Origin: JASHVB01 sp963780805 | GTDB taxonomy: Bacteria > Pseudomonadota > Alphaproteobacteria > Acetobacterales > Acetobacteraceae | Direction: 5' to 3' | Assembly: GCA_963780805.1 (NCBI GenBank) | Contig: CAWADP010000025.1 | Location: 310,001-374,000 of the forward strand | Length of the DNA: 64,000 nucleotides | In this document: positions 48,231 through 57,057 of the stretch, in pieces | Layout of the letters: each line of letters opens with the position of its first letter | How positions within the stretch are numbered: position 1 is the stretch's first letter | Notes under the pieces: model-generated | Seen by the model: the letters and a program-made list of their open reading frames with translations, nothing else | The model's database searches: none | Told to the model about the DNA's origin: nothing | Translations under genes and position numbers: made by a program

Positions 48231-48305
48231 TGGTGCCGGGTGAGGGATTTGAACCCCCGGCCTTCGGTTTACAAAACCGCTGCACTACCACTGTGCTAAC
48301 CCGGC
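48231..48305 (-). tRNA. tRNA-Thr (anticodon UGU)
   Basis: On the minus strand the 75-base sequence begins GCCGGGTTAG and ends ACCCGGCACCA, so CCA is encoded. The acceptor arms pair (GCCGGGT/ACCCGGC). The D-arm contains GTGGTAG, the T-arm GGTTCAAATCC, and the anticodon loop TTTGTAA gives anticodon UGU, reading ACA/ACG threonine codons. Confidence 0.92.
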
Positions 48306-48521
48306 GCCCGCGCCTACCTAGCGCAAACGACAACCCCGCGTCCACCTGCCACCTTACCGCATGGTGAAGGCAATTTCATGAACATGAAAGGTGTTTAACC
48401 GCTGCACCAGGGGAACGTTCACCTCCGCCGCCTCATGTTCCGCGTGCCGCCGGCACCCAACCGAAACGCCGGCTTCGCGTTAGCACCGAGATGCCCTGAC
48501 GGGCCCACCAGGAGGATATGA

Positions 48522-50060
48522 ATGACACCCCAACCCAATCTCGGCCGGCAGCCGGGCACATGGCGCCGCGCTGCCGTCGTCGCCGCGCTTCTCGCCGGCA
48601 CGTCGCTCGGCGGCTTCGCTGTCGGCCACGCCGCCATGACGCCGCCGGTCGGCAGCCAGCCCAGTAGTCCCGCGGCCGAGAGCACCGGCACTGCTGTCAA
48701 CCCGGTCGGTCATAACGCCGCCCCGGAAGTGCTGCCGAATTTTACCCATCTGGTGGAGCAGGTGAAGCCCGCGGTCGTTTCGATAACTAACAAGCTGCAG
48801 ACCCCGGAGAACGTTGGCAACCAGGAGGGGCAGGGCCCTTTCCCCCAACTGCCATTCCCGTTCAACCAGATGATCCCGCAGCAGCCTCAGATGCACGCGG
48901 TTGAAGCCCGCGGCTCCGGCTTCCTCATCAATGCCAACGGCACCATCGTCACCAACAACCACGTGGTGAAGGACGCCAAGAGCATTACCGCCACGCTGGA
49001 CGACGGCAACACCTACCCCGCGAAGGTCATCGGCACCGATCCGCGCACCGATATCGCCGTACTCAAGATCGATGTCGGGCATCCGCTCCCCTACATCCAG
49101 CTCGGCAACTCTGCCGATGTGAAGCCCGGCCAGTGGGTCGTGGCGATGGGCAACCCGTTCGGCCTGGGCGGCACCGTGACCGCCGGCATCGTCTCGGCGG
49201 TCAGCCGCGACATCGGCGACGGGCCGTATGACCAGTTCATCCAGACCGACGCCCCGATAAACGAGGGCAACTCCGGCGGTCCTCTGTTCACTCAGGAAGG
49301 CAAGGTGATCGGGATGAACACCGCGATCCTGTCGCCCTCCGGCGGATCGGTTGGCATCGGCTTCGCCATCCCCTCCGACATGATCCACGGCATCGTCGAC
49401 CAGCTCGAAGCCAGCGGCCATGTCACGCGCGGCTATATCGGGGTGGAGGCGCAGGAGCTGACCGGCGCCACCGCCAAGGCGATGCACGTAGGCAACGATT
49501 CGGGTGCGTTGCTGGCAGGCATCGAGCCGGATAGTCCCGCGTCGCATGCGGGGCTGAAGCCGGGCGACATCATTACGCAGGTGGACGGCAAGAAGGTTTC
49601 CAATCCTCGCGAGCTGGCGGTTGACGTGGCCGCGATCAAGCCGAGTTCGGACGCGCATCTTACCGTGCTGGAGAACGGCCAGAGCAAGGATGTCGCGCTG
49701 AAGGTCGGGCAGTTGCCGAACCAGCAGACCGCGAGCAATCAGAGCCACGGCGACCATCACGAGCAACTGGGGCTGGCGCTCGCGCCGCTGTCGCCCGACA
49801 TGCGCAACCAGCTCGATGTTCCCGACGGGACGCAGGGCGCCGTCGTGCGCGGCGTCGAACCAGGCTCTCCGGCCGAGCAAGCCGGGCTGCAACCGGGCGA
49901 CGTGATCGTTGGCGTCGGTACGCATGCGGTGGATGGCCCCGCACAGGCGGCGCATGCGATCCGACAGCAAATGAACAGTTCGGATCATGCGGTGGCGCTG
50001 CGGGTGATCCGCAATGGCCAGGCGGTGTTCGTCGGCATTCAGACGAGCAACGCCGGCTAG
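48522..50060 (+). CDS. Do/DegQ family periplasmic serine protease (HtrA)
   Basis: A 512-residue protein with an N-terminal signal or anchor (RRAAVVAALLAGTSLGGFAVGHA, start and end of segment 15-37) and a Gln/Pro-rich linker. The trypsin-like domain has catalytic triad H147 (TNNHVV), D177 (TDIAVL) and S251 (GNSGGPL). Two PDZ domains follow (about 300-395 and 415-505, GIEPDSPASHAGLKPGD and GVEPGSPAEQAGLQPGD). It degrades or refolds misfolded envelope proteins. An aggaggat site precedes ATG 48522. It stands alone. Confidence 0.92.
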   Translation: MTPQPNLGRQPGTWRRAAVVAALLAGTSLGGFAVGHAAMTPPVGSQPSSPAAESTGTAVNPVGHNAAPEVLPNFTHLVEQVKPAVVSITNKLQTPENVGNQEGQGPFPQLPFPFNQMIPQQPQMHAVEARGSGFLINANGTIVTNNHVVKDAKSITATLDDGNTYPAKVIGTDPRTDIAVLKIDVGHPLPYIQLGNSADVKPGQWVVAMGNPFGLGGTVTAGIVSAVSRDIGDGPYDQFIQTDAPINEGNSGGPLFTQEGKVIGMNTAILSPSGGSVGIGFAIPSDMIHGIVDQLEASGHVTRGYIGVEAQELTGATAKAMHVGNDSGALLAGIEPDSPASHAGLKPGDIITQVDGKKVSNPRELAVDVAAIKPSSDAHLTVLENGQSKDVALKVGQLPNQQTASNQSHGDHHEQLGLALAPLSPDMRNQLDVPDGTQGAVVRGVEPGSPAEQAGLQPGDVIVGVGTHAVDGPAQAAHAIRQQMNSSDHAVALRVIRNGQAVFVGIQTSNAG

Positions 50061-51301
50061 TTCATAAGTTCCCTCTCGTTCTGGAACTTCCCTCTCCTGC
50101 TCACGCGGGAGAGGGAAGTTCCACCGTCATCGCGTCGTACCTGGTACAACCAGTCGTAGCGCTGCTGTATTTTATCCGCCGCGAACTCCCGATCGATATA
50201 GGCCGCGGCGCCGGCCGGATCGGCAAGCGCCGGGTTGTGAAAGCGATGCGTGTTGTCGGTCGATCCGCGCACGATGGCGGCGGTGCGTTCCAGCCGCGTC
50301 ATCTCGAAGCATCGCAATGCCTGGGGCATGGGATACGCGTCCAGGCACCGGGCGACGATGATCGCGTCTTCGAGTGCCATGTTCGCGCCCTGCGCCAGGA
50401 AGGGCAGCGTGGGATGCGCCGCGTCGCCCAACACGCACACGCGGCCGCGCGCGAAATGCGGCAAAGGATCGCGACCGAGCAAAGCCCATTTATACGGCAC
50501 GTCGATGTTGCGGATGATGGTCTGCACGTCCTCGTGCCAGCGGGCGAGATCGCGGGCACATTCGTCGCGCGTCCCGGCTTCGGTCCAGGATTCCACCAGC
50601 CAGTCGTCGCGTTCCACCGCACCGACGAAATTCAGAAGTTCACCGCGCCGCAGCGGATAGCTGACGACGTGGCCGCCATGGCCGACCCAGTTGGTGCCGA
50701 CAAGCTGCCGCATGTGCGGCGGCAGGCGTTCCATCGGCACCAGACCACGCCACGCCATGATGCCGGTGAAGCGCGCGCGGCCCCCGCCGAACATCTGCCG
50801 GCGGATCGCCGAGTGCACGCCATCGGCCGCGAGCAGGACGTCGCCGGTGACATGGTCTCCGTTGGCCAGATGCAGCGTGACAGTGTCGTTTGTCTGATCG
50901 AAGCCGGTGCAGGCCATGCCGGGATGCACCGCATCGGGCGCGGTCGCGCGCACCGCGGAGAGCAGTACGCTGTGGAAGTCGCCGCGATGCGCCATCCAAT
51001 AGGGCGCGCCGTAGCGCTGCATGGAGCCGACACCGAGATCGAACACCGGCCAGGTCTGCCCTGTTGTCCACAGGCGGATTTCCTTGCCGGTGGGTTCGCA
51101 GACGATCCGCCGCATCGCCGCTTCGAGGCCCAGCCCGATCAGCACGCGCGTGCCGTTGGATCCCAGCTGCACACCGGCGCCGACTTCGCGCAATTCCGTC
51201 GCTTGTTCGAACACGCGCACGTCGTAGCCGCGCTGCAGCAGTGCGAGCGCCGTGGTCAGGCCACACAGCCCGGCGCCGGCGATCAGGACGCGGGGTTTCA
51301 T
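50057..51301 (-). CDS. FAD-dependent 3-hydroxybenzoate 6-hydroxylase-like monooxygenase
   Basis: A 414-residue class A flavoprotein hydroxylase with the FAD motif LIAGAGLCGLTTALAL at 6-21, the central DG motif LLAADGVHSAIRR and the GD motif CVLGDAAHPTLPFLAQGAN. The gene just upstream in the same direction encodes a gentisate dioxygenase, so the likely reaction is 3-hydroxybenzoate to gentisate; salicylate 5- or 6-hydroxynicotinate-type hydroxylation is an alternative. ATG 51301 fits the family; the frame open to 51328 enters a repeat. The last 25 residues (from about GGTSLSRVSRR) are encoded by a palindromic repeat and look like a recent C-terminal extension. Confidence 0.8.
   Translation of the reverse strand: MKPRVLIAGAGLCGLTTALALLQRGYDVRVFEQATELREVGAGVQLGSNGTRVLIGLGLEAAMRRIVCEPTGKEIRLWTTGQTWPVFDLGVGSMQRYGAPYWMAHRGDFHSVLLSAVRATAPDAVHPGMACTGFDQTNDTVTLHLANGDHVTGDVLLAADGVHSAIRRQMFGGGRARFTGIMAWRGLVPMERLPPHMRQLVGTNWVGHGGHVVSYPLRRGELLNFVGAVERDDWLVESWTEAGTRDECARDLARWHEDVQTIIRNIDVPYKWALLGRDPLPHFARGRVCVLGDAAHPTLPFLAQGANMALEDAIIVARCLDAYPMPQALRCFEMTRLERTAAIVRGSTDNTHRFHNPALADPAGAAAYIDREFAADKIQQRYDWLYQVRRDDGGTSLSRVSRRGKFQNERELMN
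50084..50123. repeat. Palindromic repeat, family B, copy 1 (inside coding end)
   Basis: The arms ggaacttccctctcc (50084-50098) and ggagagggaagttcc (50109-50123) form a perfect 15-base stem. It lies within the last codons of the minus-strand hydroxylase gene and beside the convergent htrA stop, so it may also terminate both transcripts. A related sequence is at 53588-53625. Confidence 0.75.
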
Positions 51302-51323
51302 AGTGCAACTCACTGCTTGAACT

Positions 51324-51367
51324 GTCATTGAGAGGAGCCACGCGACTGCTTCGCTCCCCGCAATGAC
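51324..51367. repeat. Dispersed palindromic repeat, family A, short copy
   Basis: Left end gtcattgagaggagccacgcga, right end ctgcttcgctccccgcaatgac. The same ends as the longer copies are present, but the central part is missing. It lies in the gap between the gentisate dioxygenase and hydroxylase genes. Confidence 0.7.
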
Positions 51368-51460
51368 AGGGGGCCAATGACAGGGGGCGAGGCAATGACA
51401 TGGGGCGCGGCAGCGACAGGTGATGCGGCAATGCCAGGTCGCGCATTCGCCGCGCCACCG

Positions 51461-52507
51461 TCAGCCGCGTTCCTCCCGCCACAGCCCCAGCGCGTCCTGC
51501 ACGGGGCGATCGGAGAAGCTGAACACCACCGCGTCGGTCGACACCCGGTGATGGTGGCGCTGCCAGCTCGGGACCACGAAGATGTCGCGCGGCTTCCAAT
51601 GAAGGACGGTGTCGCCGACGACGGTCTCGCCCTCGCCTTCGACGACGGAGAACACCGTGCCATCGGTGCTGCGATATGGCGCGGTGGCGAAACCCGCGGG
51701 CAGCCATTGCATGCAGGCGCCGATCGTCGGCATCGGGGAACCGCCCGTCGCCGGATTGACGTAGCGCAGCTTGAATCCGTGCCACGCGTCGGGCGCGCCA
51801 TTGTGTGCCAAGGTGGCCAGGGCCGCGCGCGAGCGTTCATAGGGATAGTTGAATACCGGCGACGCCTTCCCCGGCTTATAGTCCACCGGCAGCATGTTGG
51901 TGCCATAGCGCGCATAGCTGTCGCCGGACGGACGCGTCACCGACTGGCTGTCGGCGTTGGCCGGCTCCATGAAGCCGGCGTCGAGCAAGCGCACGATCGG
52001 GATGTCCAGGCCGTCCAGCCACACCATCGGCTGGTCGGTGTCGTTGCCGTGGTCGTGCCAGGTCCAGCTTGGCGTCAGCACGAAGTCGCCAGGCTGCATC
52101 AGCGTGCGTTCGCCTTCGACGGCCGTGTAGGCGCCGCGGCCCTCGATGATGAAGCGCAGCGCGGCCTGGGCGTGGCGATGCGCCGGCGCGACTTCGCCGG
52201 GCAGGATGAGCTGCAGGCCGGCGAACAAGGAATGCGTGATGCAGGCCTGGCCTTGCATGCCGGGGTTCTCCAGGATCAGCACGCGGCGTTCGGCTTCCTT
52301 GGCGGTGATCAGGCGGCCCGCCTGCATCAGATGCGGCCGCACGTCGTCATCATAGTGCCAGATCGCGGCCTGGATCGGCGTGACCGGCGCGCGCGTGACC
52401 AGCGTGTGCAGCCGCTCCCATAGCGGCGCCAGGCTCTGCGGTGCGATGTGGTCATAGAACGCCTGCCGTTCGGACGGGACGGCGCTCGCGTGTGCGCTAT
52501 CGTTCAT
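51461..52507 (-). CDS. Gentisate 1,2-dioxygenase
   Basis: A 348-residue bicupin Fe(II) ring-cleavage dioxygenase. The N-terminal cupin has H110 and H112 (APAHRHAQAALRFI) and H151 (TWHDHGN) as iron ligands. The second cupin has HWKPRDIFVVPSWQRHHH. NPGMQGQACITHSLFAGLQL (NPG...H...G) is typical of gentisate and salicylate dioxygenases. It opens gentisate to maleylpyruvate. The hydroxylase gene follows 159 bases downstream. The maleylpyruvate isomerase and hydrolase expected next are not in the window; the nearest GST (42114) is probably unrelated. Confidence 0.9.
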   Translation of the reverse strand: MNDSAHASAVPSERQAFYDHIAPQSLAPLWERLHTLVTRAPVTPIQAAIWHYDDDVRPHLMQAGRLITAKEAERRVLILENPGMQGQACITHSLFAGLQLILPGEVAPAHRHAQAALRFIIEGRGAYTAVEGERTLMQPGDFVLTPSWTWHDHGNDTDQPMVWLDGLDIPIVRLLDAGFMEPANADSQSVTRPSGDSYARYGTNMLPVDYKPGKASPVFNYPYERSRAALATLAHNGAPDAWHGFKLRYVNPATGGSPMPTIGACMQWLPAGFATAPYRSTDGTVFSVVEGEGETVVGDTVLHWKPRDIFVVPSWQRHHHRVSTDAVVFSFSDRPVQDALGLWREERG

Positions 52508-52570
52508 GCGACATTGCCTCGCTTCATGGGCCCTCGCTTTATGGGGCTTCGCCCGAGGGCAACGAATCGT

Positions 52571-54440
52571 CTAGGCAGGGGTGCGGGTCGAGTCAATCGC
52601 GACGGGGCCGAAGGCCGCGTCCCGCCGCGGGGGCATGGCGCGCGCAGGCGCCGGGACGGGTTCGCCGCGGTCGATCACTAGGCTGCAGCGCTGGCGCAGG
52701 AAGGTGGCGATGTGGCCGAGCAAGGCTTCGCGCGCCCAATGCGCGCTGAGCGTGTGGTCCGTGCCTTCGAGCATGCGGAACATGACGTTGGGCTGGCGGC
52801 GGAACTGGCGGCCCTGGGCGCCGAAGTATTCGGAAATCTCGTCCAGCCCCGGATCGTTCCCGCTCAACAAGAACAGGATGGGGACATGGCGCTGACGCAG
52901 ACTGCGGACTTTGCGGCGAACGCGGCTGACGCGCGTCTCCCGCTGCCGCAGCAGCGCGAGCATCGGGTCGGTGGCGGCGTTGAGGCGCCGGGCAATGCGA
53001 CCGGTCAAAGCGCGGCTGATGCCGCCGATGTTGACCTCGCCGTGCAGCAGGCGGTGCCAGACCTGCGGGCTCGCCATGCCACGCAGATAGAACCGGGTCG
53101 TGCGGAAGGTCGTGCGCTGCACGACCGACAGCGATTCCCCATCCTCCCAGGCGAACTTTTGCAGGTTGACCAGCATGAGGCCGGCAATGCGGTGGTCGTC
53201 ATAGGCCGCGCGCAAGGCATGGAACGCACCAGAGCACATGCCCAGCAACAGCACCGGTCTGTTGAACCGGCGGCCGAGCTCGTCGATGCCCGAGGTGACG
53301 TCGCGATCGCCCTGGGCAGAATAGGGCTGACCGCGCTCGCCGGTTTCCAGCGCGGAATCGCCGGTGCCGGCGCCATCCATGCGTAACGACGCGATACCGT
53401 TCGCGGCGAGCCAACGGGCGATGATGACAGCGCTGCGAGAGTTGCCGGAGCGGGGATTGGCGCCGGTGTTGGCGATCAGTACAGGCGGTGCGTTGTCGCG
53501 CGGATGCGCTGGAGTTGAAAGGATACCGAACAATACGCCGTTGGGGCTGAAGACGATTGGGACTTCCTGCCCAGCCTGGGTGCAAAGGGACTTCCTCGCC
53601 CGTGCAGCGGGAGAGGGTTGAGCTGAGGATAATCGGAGCGATGAACTGTACGTTTGTCGTGCCGTGTTGCGCCTTATTCGACAGGGACTGCGCATGCCAT
53701 TCGACGGCGCGTGCGAATGCGTCATGCGGCACCGTATTTTCATACGGGTCGCGCAGCATCTCGGCCAGGCCGTGCACCGCTTCGCTTGTCGTTTCGGTGC
53801 CGAGGCGCTGCAGCCGTTCCGCCATGATGCCACCGGCCGGGCTGTTGTGCTGGTCCAACACCAGCGCGCGCGGTGCAGGGCGGCGCGGCAGTTTCGCCAC
53901 GTCCAGCCGGTCCAGCGCCTCGCGCGTGGGGCGCTCCAGACGCACGCCGTGGGCTTCGAACCAGCCGCCTTCCTCGATGTGGCTTGGGACCTGCCAGATT
54001 TCGGCGGTCGCATTCGCCCGCAGCACCAGCTCGCGAAGGAAGCGGCGGCCGCTGGCGACGGGCGCCAGCAGGATCAGCGATGCGACATCCTCGATCTCGC
54101 AGGCGGCACGCGCGGCGAGAGCGGCGCCAACGCGCACACCCACCAATGTGACCGGACCGACCCCGCAGGTCTTGCGCAACCAGCGCACGCCAGCGGCGAT
54201 GCCGTTCAGCCAAGCCCGGAAGCGGCCGGGTTCGTCGTCCTCGCCGCCCGAGTCGCCAGCGCCATAGTATTCCAGCCGTAATGTGGGCGCGCCCGCGACG
54301 GCAAAGCGCTCCGCGAGATGCACCAGTGGGCGATAGACGTTCAGTGCTTCGTCGCCCATGGTGCTGCAGATCAGCACGCCGTGCGTGCCGACCGCTGGAT
54401 GCAGCATGCCGAAGCAGCCGGAGATATAGACCGGCGTCAT
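52571..54440 (-). pseudogene. Two-domain alpha/beta hydrolase, frameshifted at an inserted palindrome
   Basis: Domain 1 is read from ATG 54440 (GVLICSTMGDEALNVYR, RLEYYGAGDSGGED) and has GVRVG where the nucleophile elbow is expected, so it lacks a Ser. Domain 2, in another frame ending at 52571, has IANTGANPRSGNSRS, SLRMDGAGTGDS, the elbow GMCSGAFH (Cys at the nucleophile position) and a late EGTDHTLS His. The frame changes between 53540 and 53640, where a palindromic repeat lies in the interdomain linker. The start overlaps the GH2 stop by four bases. It belongs to the carrier-protein operon; role unknown. It may be read as two ORFs (54440-53199 and a separate C-terminal piece). Confidence 0.75.
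53588..53625. repeat. Palindromic repeat, family B, copy 2 (inside hydrolase gene)
   Basis: The sequence ggacttcctcgcccgtgcagcgggagaggg resembles the 50084 element (ttccctctcc...gggagagggaa). A second ggacttcctgcccagc at 53560 suggests a partly duplicated insertion of about 80 bases in the interdomain linker. Confidence 0.6.
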
Positions 54441-56917
54441 CCCCGCGCCGCGTAACGCACGACGCGGTCCATGTTCAGGGCGCGAAGTTCGCCGTTGGGG
54501 ACCGCGGTCGTTTCACCGCGAGGATGCAGCCGGATGTACCGCTCGCTGCCGGGGAGCAGGTGCAGCCAGTCGTCCTCGGCGGTGAAGGACGGATCGTCGA
54601 TGTGCAGGAACTGCGCAAAGCCGTGCGTCGTGACGCGAAGATGCCAGCCGTCGCCGGCATGTTCCACGCTGACTTCGAGTCCGAGATCGCGCAGCGGCAA
54701 ATACGGCCCGCCGGGAAAATGCACGGCGTCGGCGATCAAGGCGCTATCCTCCGCATCGTGCAGGCTCGCGACAGTCACGTCATGACCGCGTGGGCCGAAC
54801 CGATAGGCATAAGTAATATCAAAGAACTCGAGCAGCAGCACCGCACTTTCCAGCCGCATCTTTCCGCGTGACGGCAACGTGATCTCCCGCGTGGCCTCGC
54901 GCACCGGATGGGTGCCGTCTCTCAGGCAGGTCAGGCGCAGCACGGCATGCAGCGGCTGCGGTGTCTCGTTCAGCACGTGGATGTGAAGTCCGTTAAGGCC
55001 TTCGTCCGTCAGGATCACCTGCCGCGGCCGGAATGCGCGGCGCAACGCGTGCCAGACGGGTTTTGGTTGGCCGCTTGAATCCATGACACCCCAGCCGGCA
55101 CCGGACACCAGATCCTGCAACTGCCAAACCAGGCCGCCGCCGCAGCGCGAGCCTACGCGGCGCCACTCGCCGAAGACATGTTCCGCAAGCAGGCAACCGA
55201 CGGCGCGCGACAGATCGAGATAGCGCGGGAAATCTACCCAGCGGAGCTGAACGGGATCAATGTGGAACAAGGATGCCAGGTAGTGGTCACGGACGTCCTC
55301 GAAATCCCAGCCCGCGCCGGGGTCGCGCGGCACGGCGCGCTTCCAGCGTGGATCGGTGATTGTAGCGACGTTCAGGCGTTCCGTGGCTTGCGCGCACGGG
55401 ACATTCGCCAGCGCCAGGCATTCCGAGGCGAAGCGCACATCGGCACGCCGTGCATCGTCCAACGGCCGCAGATAGGCGCCGACGCCGTAGTAATGCGCCA
55501 CGCCCGCATCCGGCTGGAACGGGTGTCCGCCGCCCGAAGGCGAATTGGGCACGTAGATCGCATCCGGGCGCAGCCGTTTCACAATGTCCGGGATGAATTC
55601 GGTGTAGAGCGATGCGTCCACCTTGTCCGCCGGCACGCCGAGCATTGCCGACTGCTGCAGCACCTCGCTGCCACCGCACACGACGGCCAGCGAGGGATTG
55701 CTCTGCGTCCGGTCCAGGAATTGCGTCAACTCCGCCGCCAGCGAGGCGCGGAACGCCTCGGTGGTCGGGTAATCGAAATTGGCCAGCATGGCATCCTGCC
55801 AGACCAGCAGACCGAGTTCATCGCACAGCGCATGGAAATCGTCGGCTTCGTAGAGCATGGTGCCGCCGATGCGGACCATGTTCATGCCGGCGTCGCGCAT
55901 TGCCGTGAGCCAGGGGCGGTATGCTGCCGCATCGCCCGGTAGCGCAACGATATCGGGGCTGGTCCAGCAGGCGCCACGGCAGAATACCGGCACGCTGTTG
56001 ATTGCGATCGCGAAGCCCAGGCCATCGTCGTCGTGTTGCGTGTCGATGGTGCGAAATCCCACGGATCCCAGGTCGCACGTGGTGCCATTCAAACGCAAGG
56101 TCAGTGGAAACAGCGTCGGTTCGCCGTGGGTGTGCGGCCACCAGAGTGCGGCCTTCGGGACGTGCAATTCGCCCTGCACGACATTCGGCGCCGTCTGTTC
56201 AAGCTGCGCCGCGTGGGTGTCGAGTTCCACGACGGCCTCGACGTCCGCCGGCAGGTCGAGCACGGCGCGGATGGCCACGCGGCCTTCGCCGTCCAGCACG
56301 GCGGTGCGCAGGTCCACTTCGGTCACGCCGATGCCGTCTCCGCGGGTCTCGCGCAGGATTGGCCGCCATGGGCCGACCGGATGTACCGTCGGGCACCAGC
56401 CCGGCATGTGCCCGAGCAATGTCGTGCGCGCGAATCGCAGGTTGGACGGCGAGGCCAGCCGCGGGCGCCACCGCGCCCGTCCCCGCGCCTGTCCCCGCTG
56501 CGACGCCAGCCACTGTGCCAGGCTGCGGAAGCAGATATGCAGATCGTTCGCCGCGCCGGTGCGAACCGCGATCCGGTGCGCCAGGAACATGTTGTCGGAG
56601 CGGAGCAGGAGCGCTCCGTTCAGCCAGACTTCGGCGGCTGTGGCGAGGCCTTCGAAATGCAGGATCTCATCGCCGCCGCCGGCGAACTGCGTGTGGTACC
56701 AGATGTCGTGCTGATGGACCAGAAGCGGGACGGTGCCATCCCAAGCGCCGGCATTGCGCAGTGCGGTGGCATAGGTCCCGGGAACGGGAGCAGCGATCCA
56801 GTCCAGGGCGGGCAGCTGATCCGGCGACACCGACGCGCCGGGAGGCGTGCGGGCACACTCCCACGCCTGCGACAGTGGCTGGACGAGCGATGCCGTGTTG
56901 GCGCGGATCCGTGCCAT
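54437..56917 (-). CDS. Glycoside hydrolase family 2 protein (beta-mannosidase-like)
   Basis: An 826-residue protein with the GH2 order: jelly-roll sugar-binding domain (about 30-190, HFEGLATAAEVWLNG), immunoglobulin-like domain (195-290, ALWWPHTHGEP), then the TIM barrel (300-610, MRDAGMNMVRIGGT, DELGLLVWQDAMLANFDYP). The probable acid/base is E418 (VVCGGSEVLQQ, for the usual GNNE) and the nucleophile E499 (FASECLAL). No signal peptide, so cytoplasmic. The barrel matches beta-mannosidase/exo-glucosaminidase types, but the substrate is unknown. It sits in the carrier-protein operon, 140 bases after the DUF1839 gene; the gap holds a hairpin (cgcattccgc/gcggaatgcg). Confidence 0.85.
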   Translation of the reverse strand: MARIRANTASLVQPLSQAWECARTPPGASVSPDQLPALDWIAAPVPGTYATALRNAGAWDGTVPLLVHQHDIWYHTQFAGGGDEILHFEGLATAAEVWLNGALLLRSDNMFLAHRIAVRTGAANDLHICFRSLAQWLASQRGQARGRARWRPRLASPSNLRFARTTLLGHMPGWCPTVHPVGPWRPILRETRGDGIGVTEVDLRTAVLDGEGRVAIRAVLDLPADVEAVVELDTHAAQLEQTAPNVVQGELHVPKAALWWPHTHGEPTLFPLTLRLNGTTCDLGSVGFRTIDTQHDDDGLGFAIAINSVPVFCRGACWTSPDIVALPGDAAAYRPWLTAMRDAGMNMVRIGGTMLYEADDFHALCDELGLLVWQDAMLANFDYPTTEAFRASLAAELTQFLDRTQSNPSLAVVCGGSEVLQQSAMLGVPADKVDASLYTEFIPDIVKRLRPDAIYVPNSPSGGGHPFQPDAGVAHYYGVGAYLRPLDDARRADVRFASECLALANVPCAQATERLNVATITDPRWKRAVPRDPGAGWDFEDVRDHYLASLFHIDPVQLRWVDFPRYLDLSRAVGCLLAEHVFGEWRRVGSRCGGGLVWQLQDLVSGAGWGVMDSSGQPKPVWHALRRAFRPRQVILTDEGLNGLHIHVLNETPQPLHAVLRLTCLRDGTHPVREATREITLPSRGKMRLESAVLLLEFFDITYAYRFGPRGHDVTVASLHDAEDSALIADAVHFPGGPYLPLRDLGLEVSVEHAGDGWHLRVTTHGFAQFLHIDDPSFTAEDDWLHLLPGSERYIRLHPRGETTAVPNGELRALNMDRVVRYAARG

Positions 56918-57057
56918 GCGTGGCGGTGGTTACCTCCGCAGCGAACGCGATGGGCGGGGCGTGGGCATCGGGCGGAGAAGCGCACCGCATTCCGCTGCAG
57001 ACACGGCGGAATGCGCTTCGCTTTTCCGCGCTGCCGGTGTCACCAAGCCCCCACTGG

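Noticed and set aside
48370..48521. EcfG- or sigma-E-like promoter before htrA (ggaac...gtt)
   Set aside because: Spacing between the two words is about 20 bases and does not match the usual EcfG spacing well.
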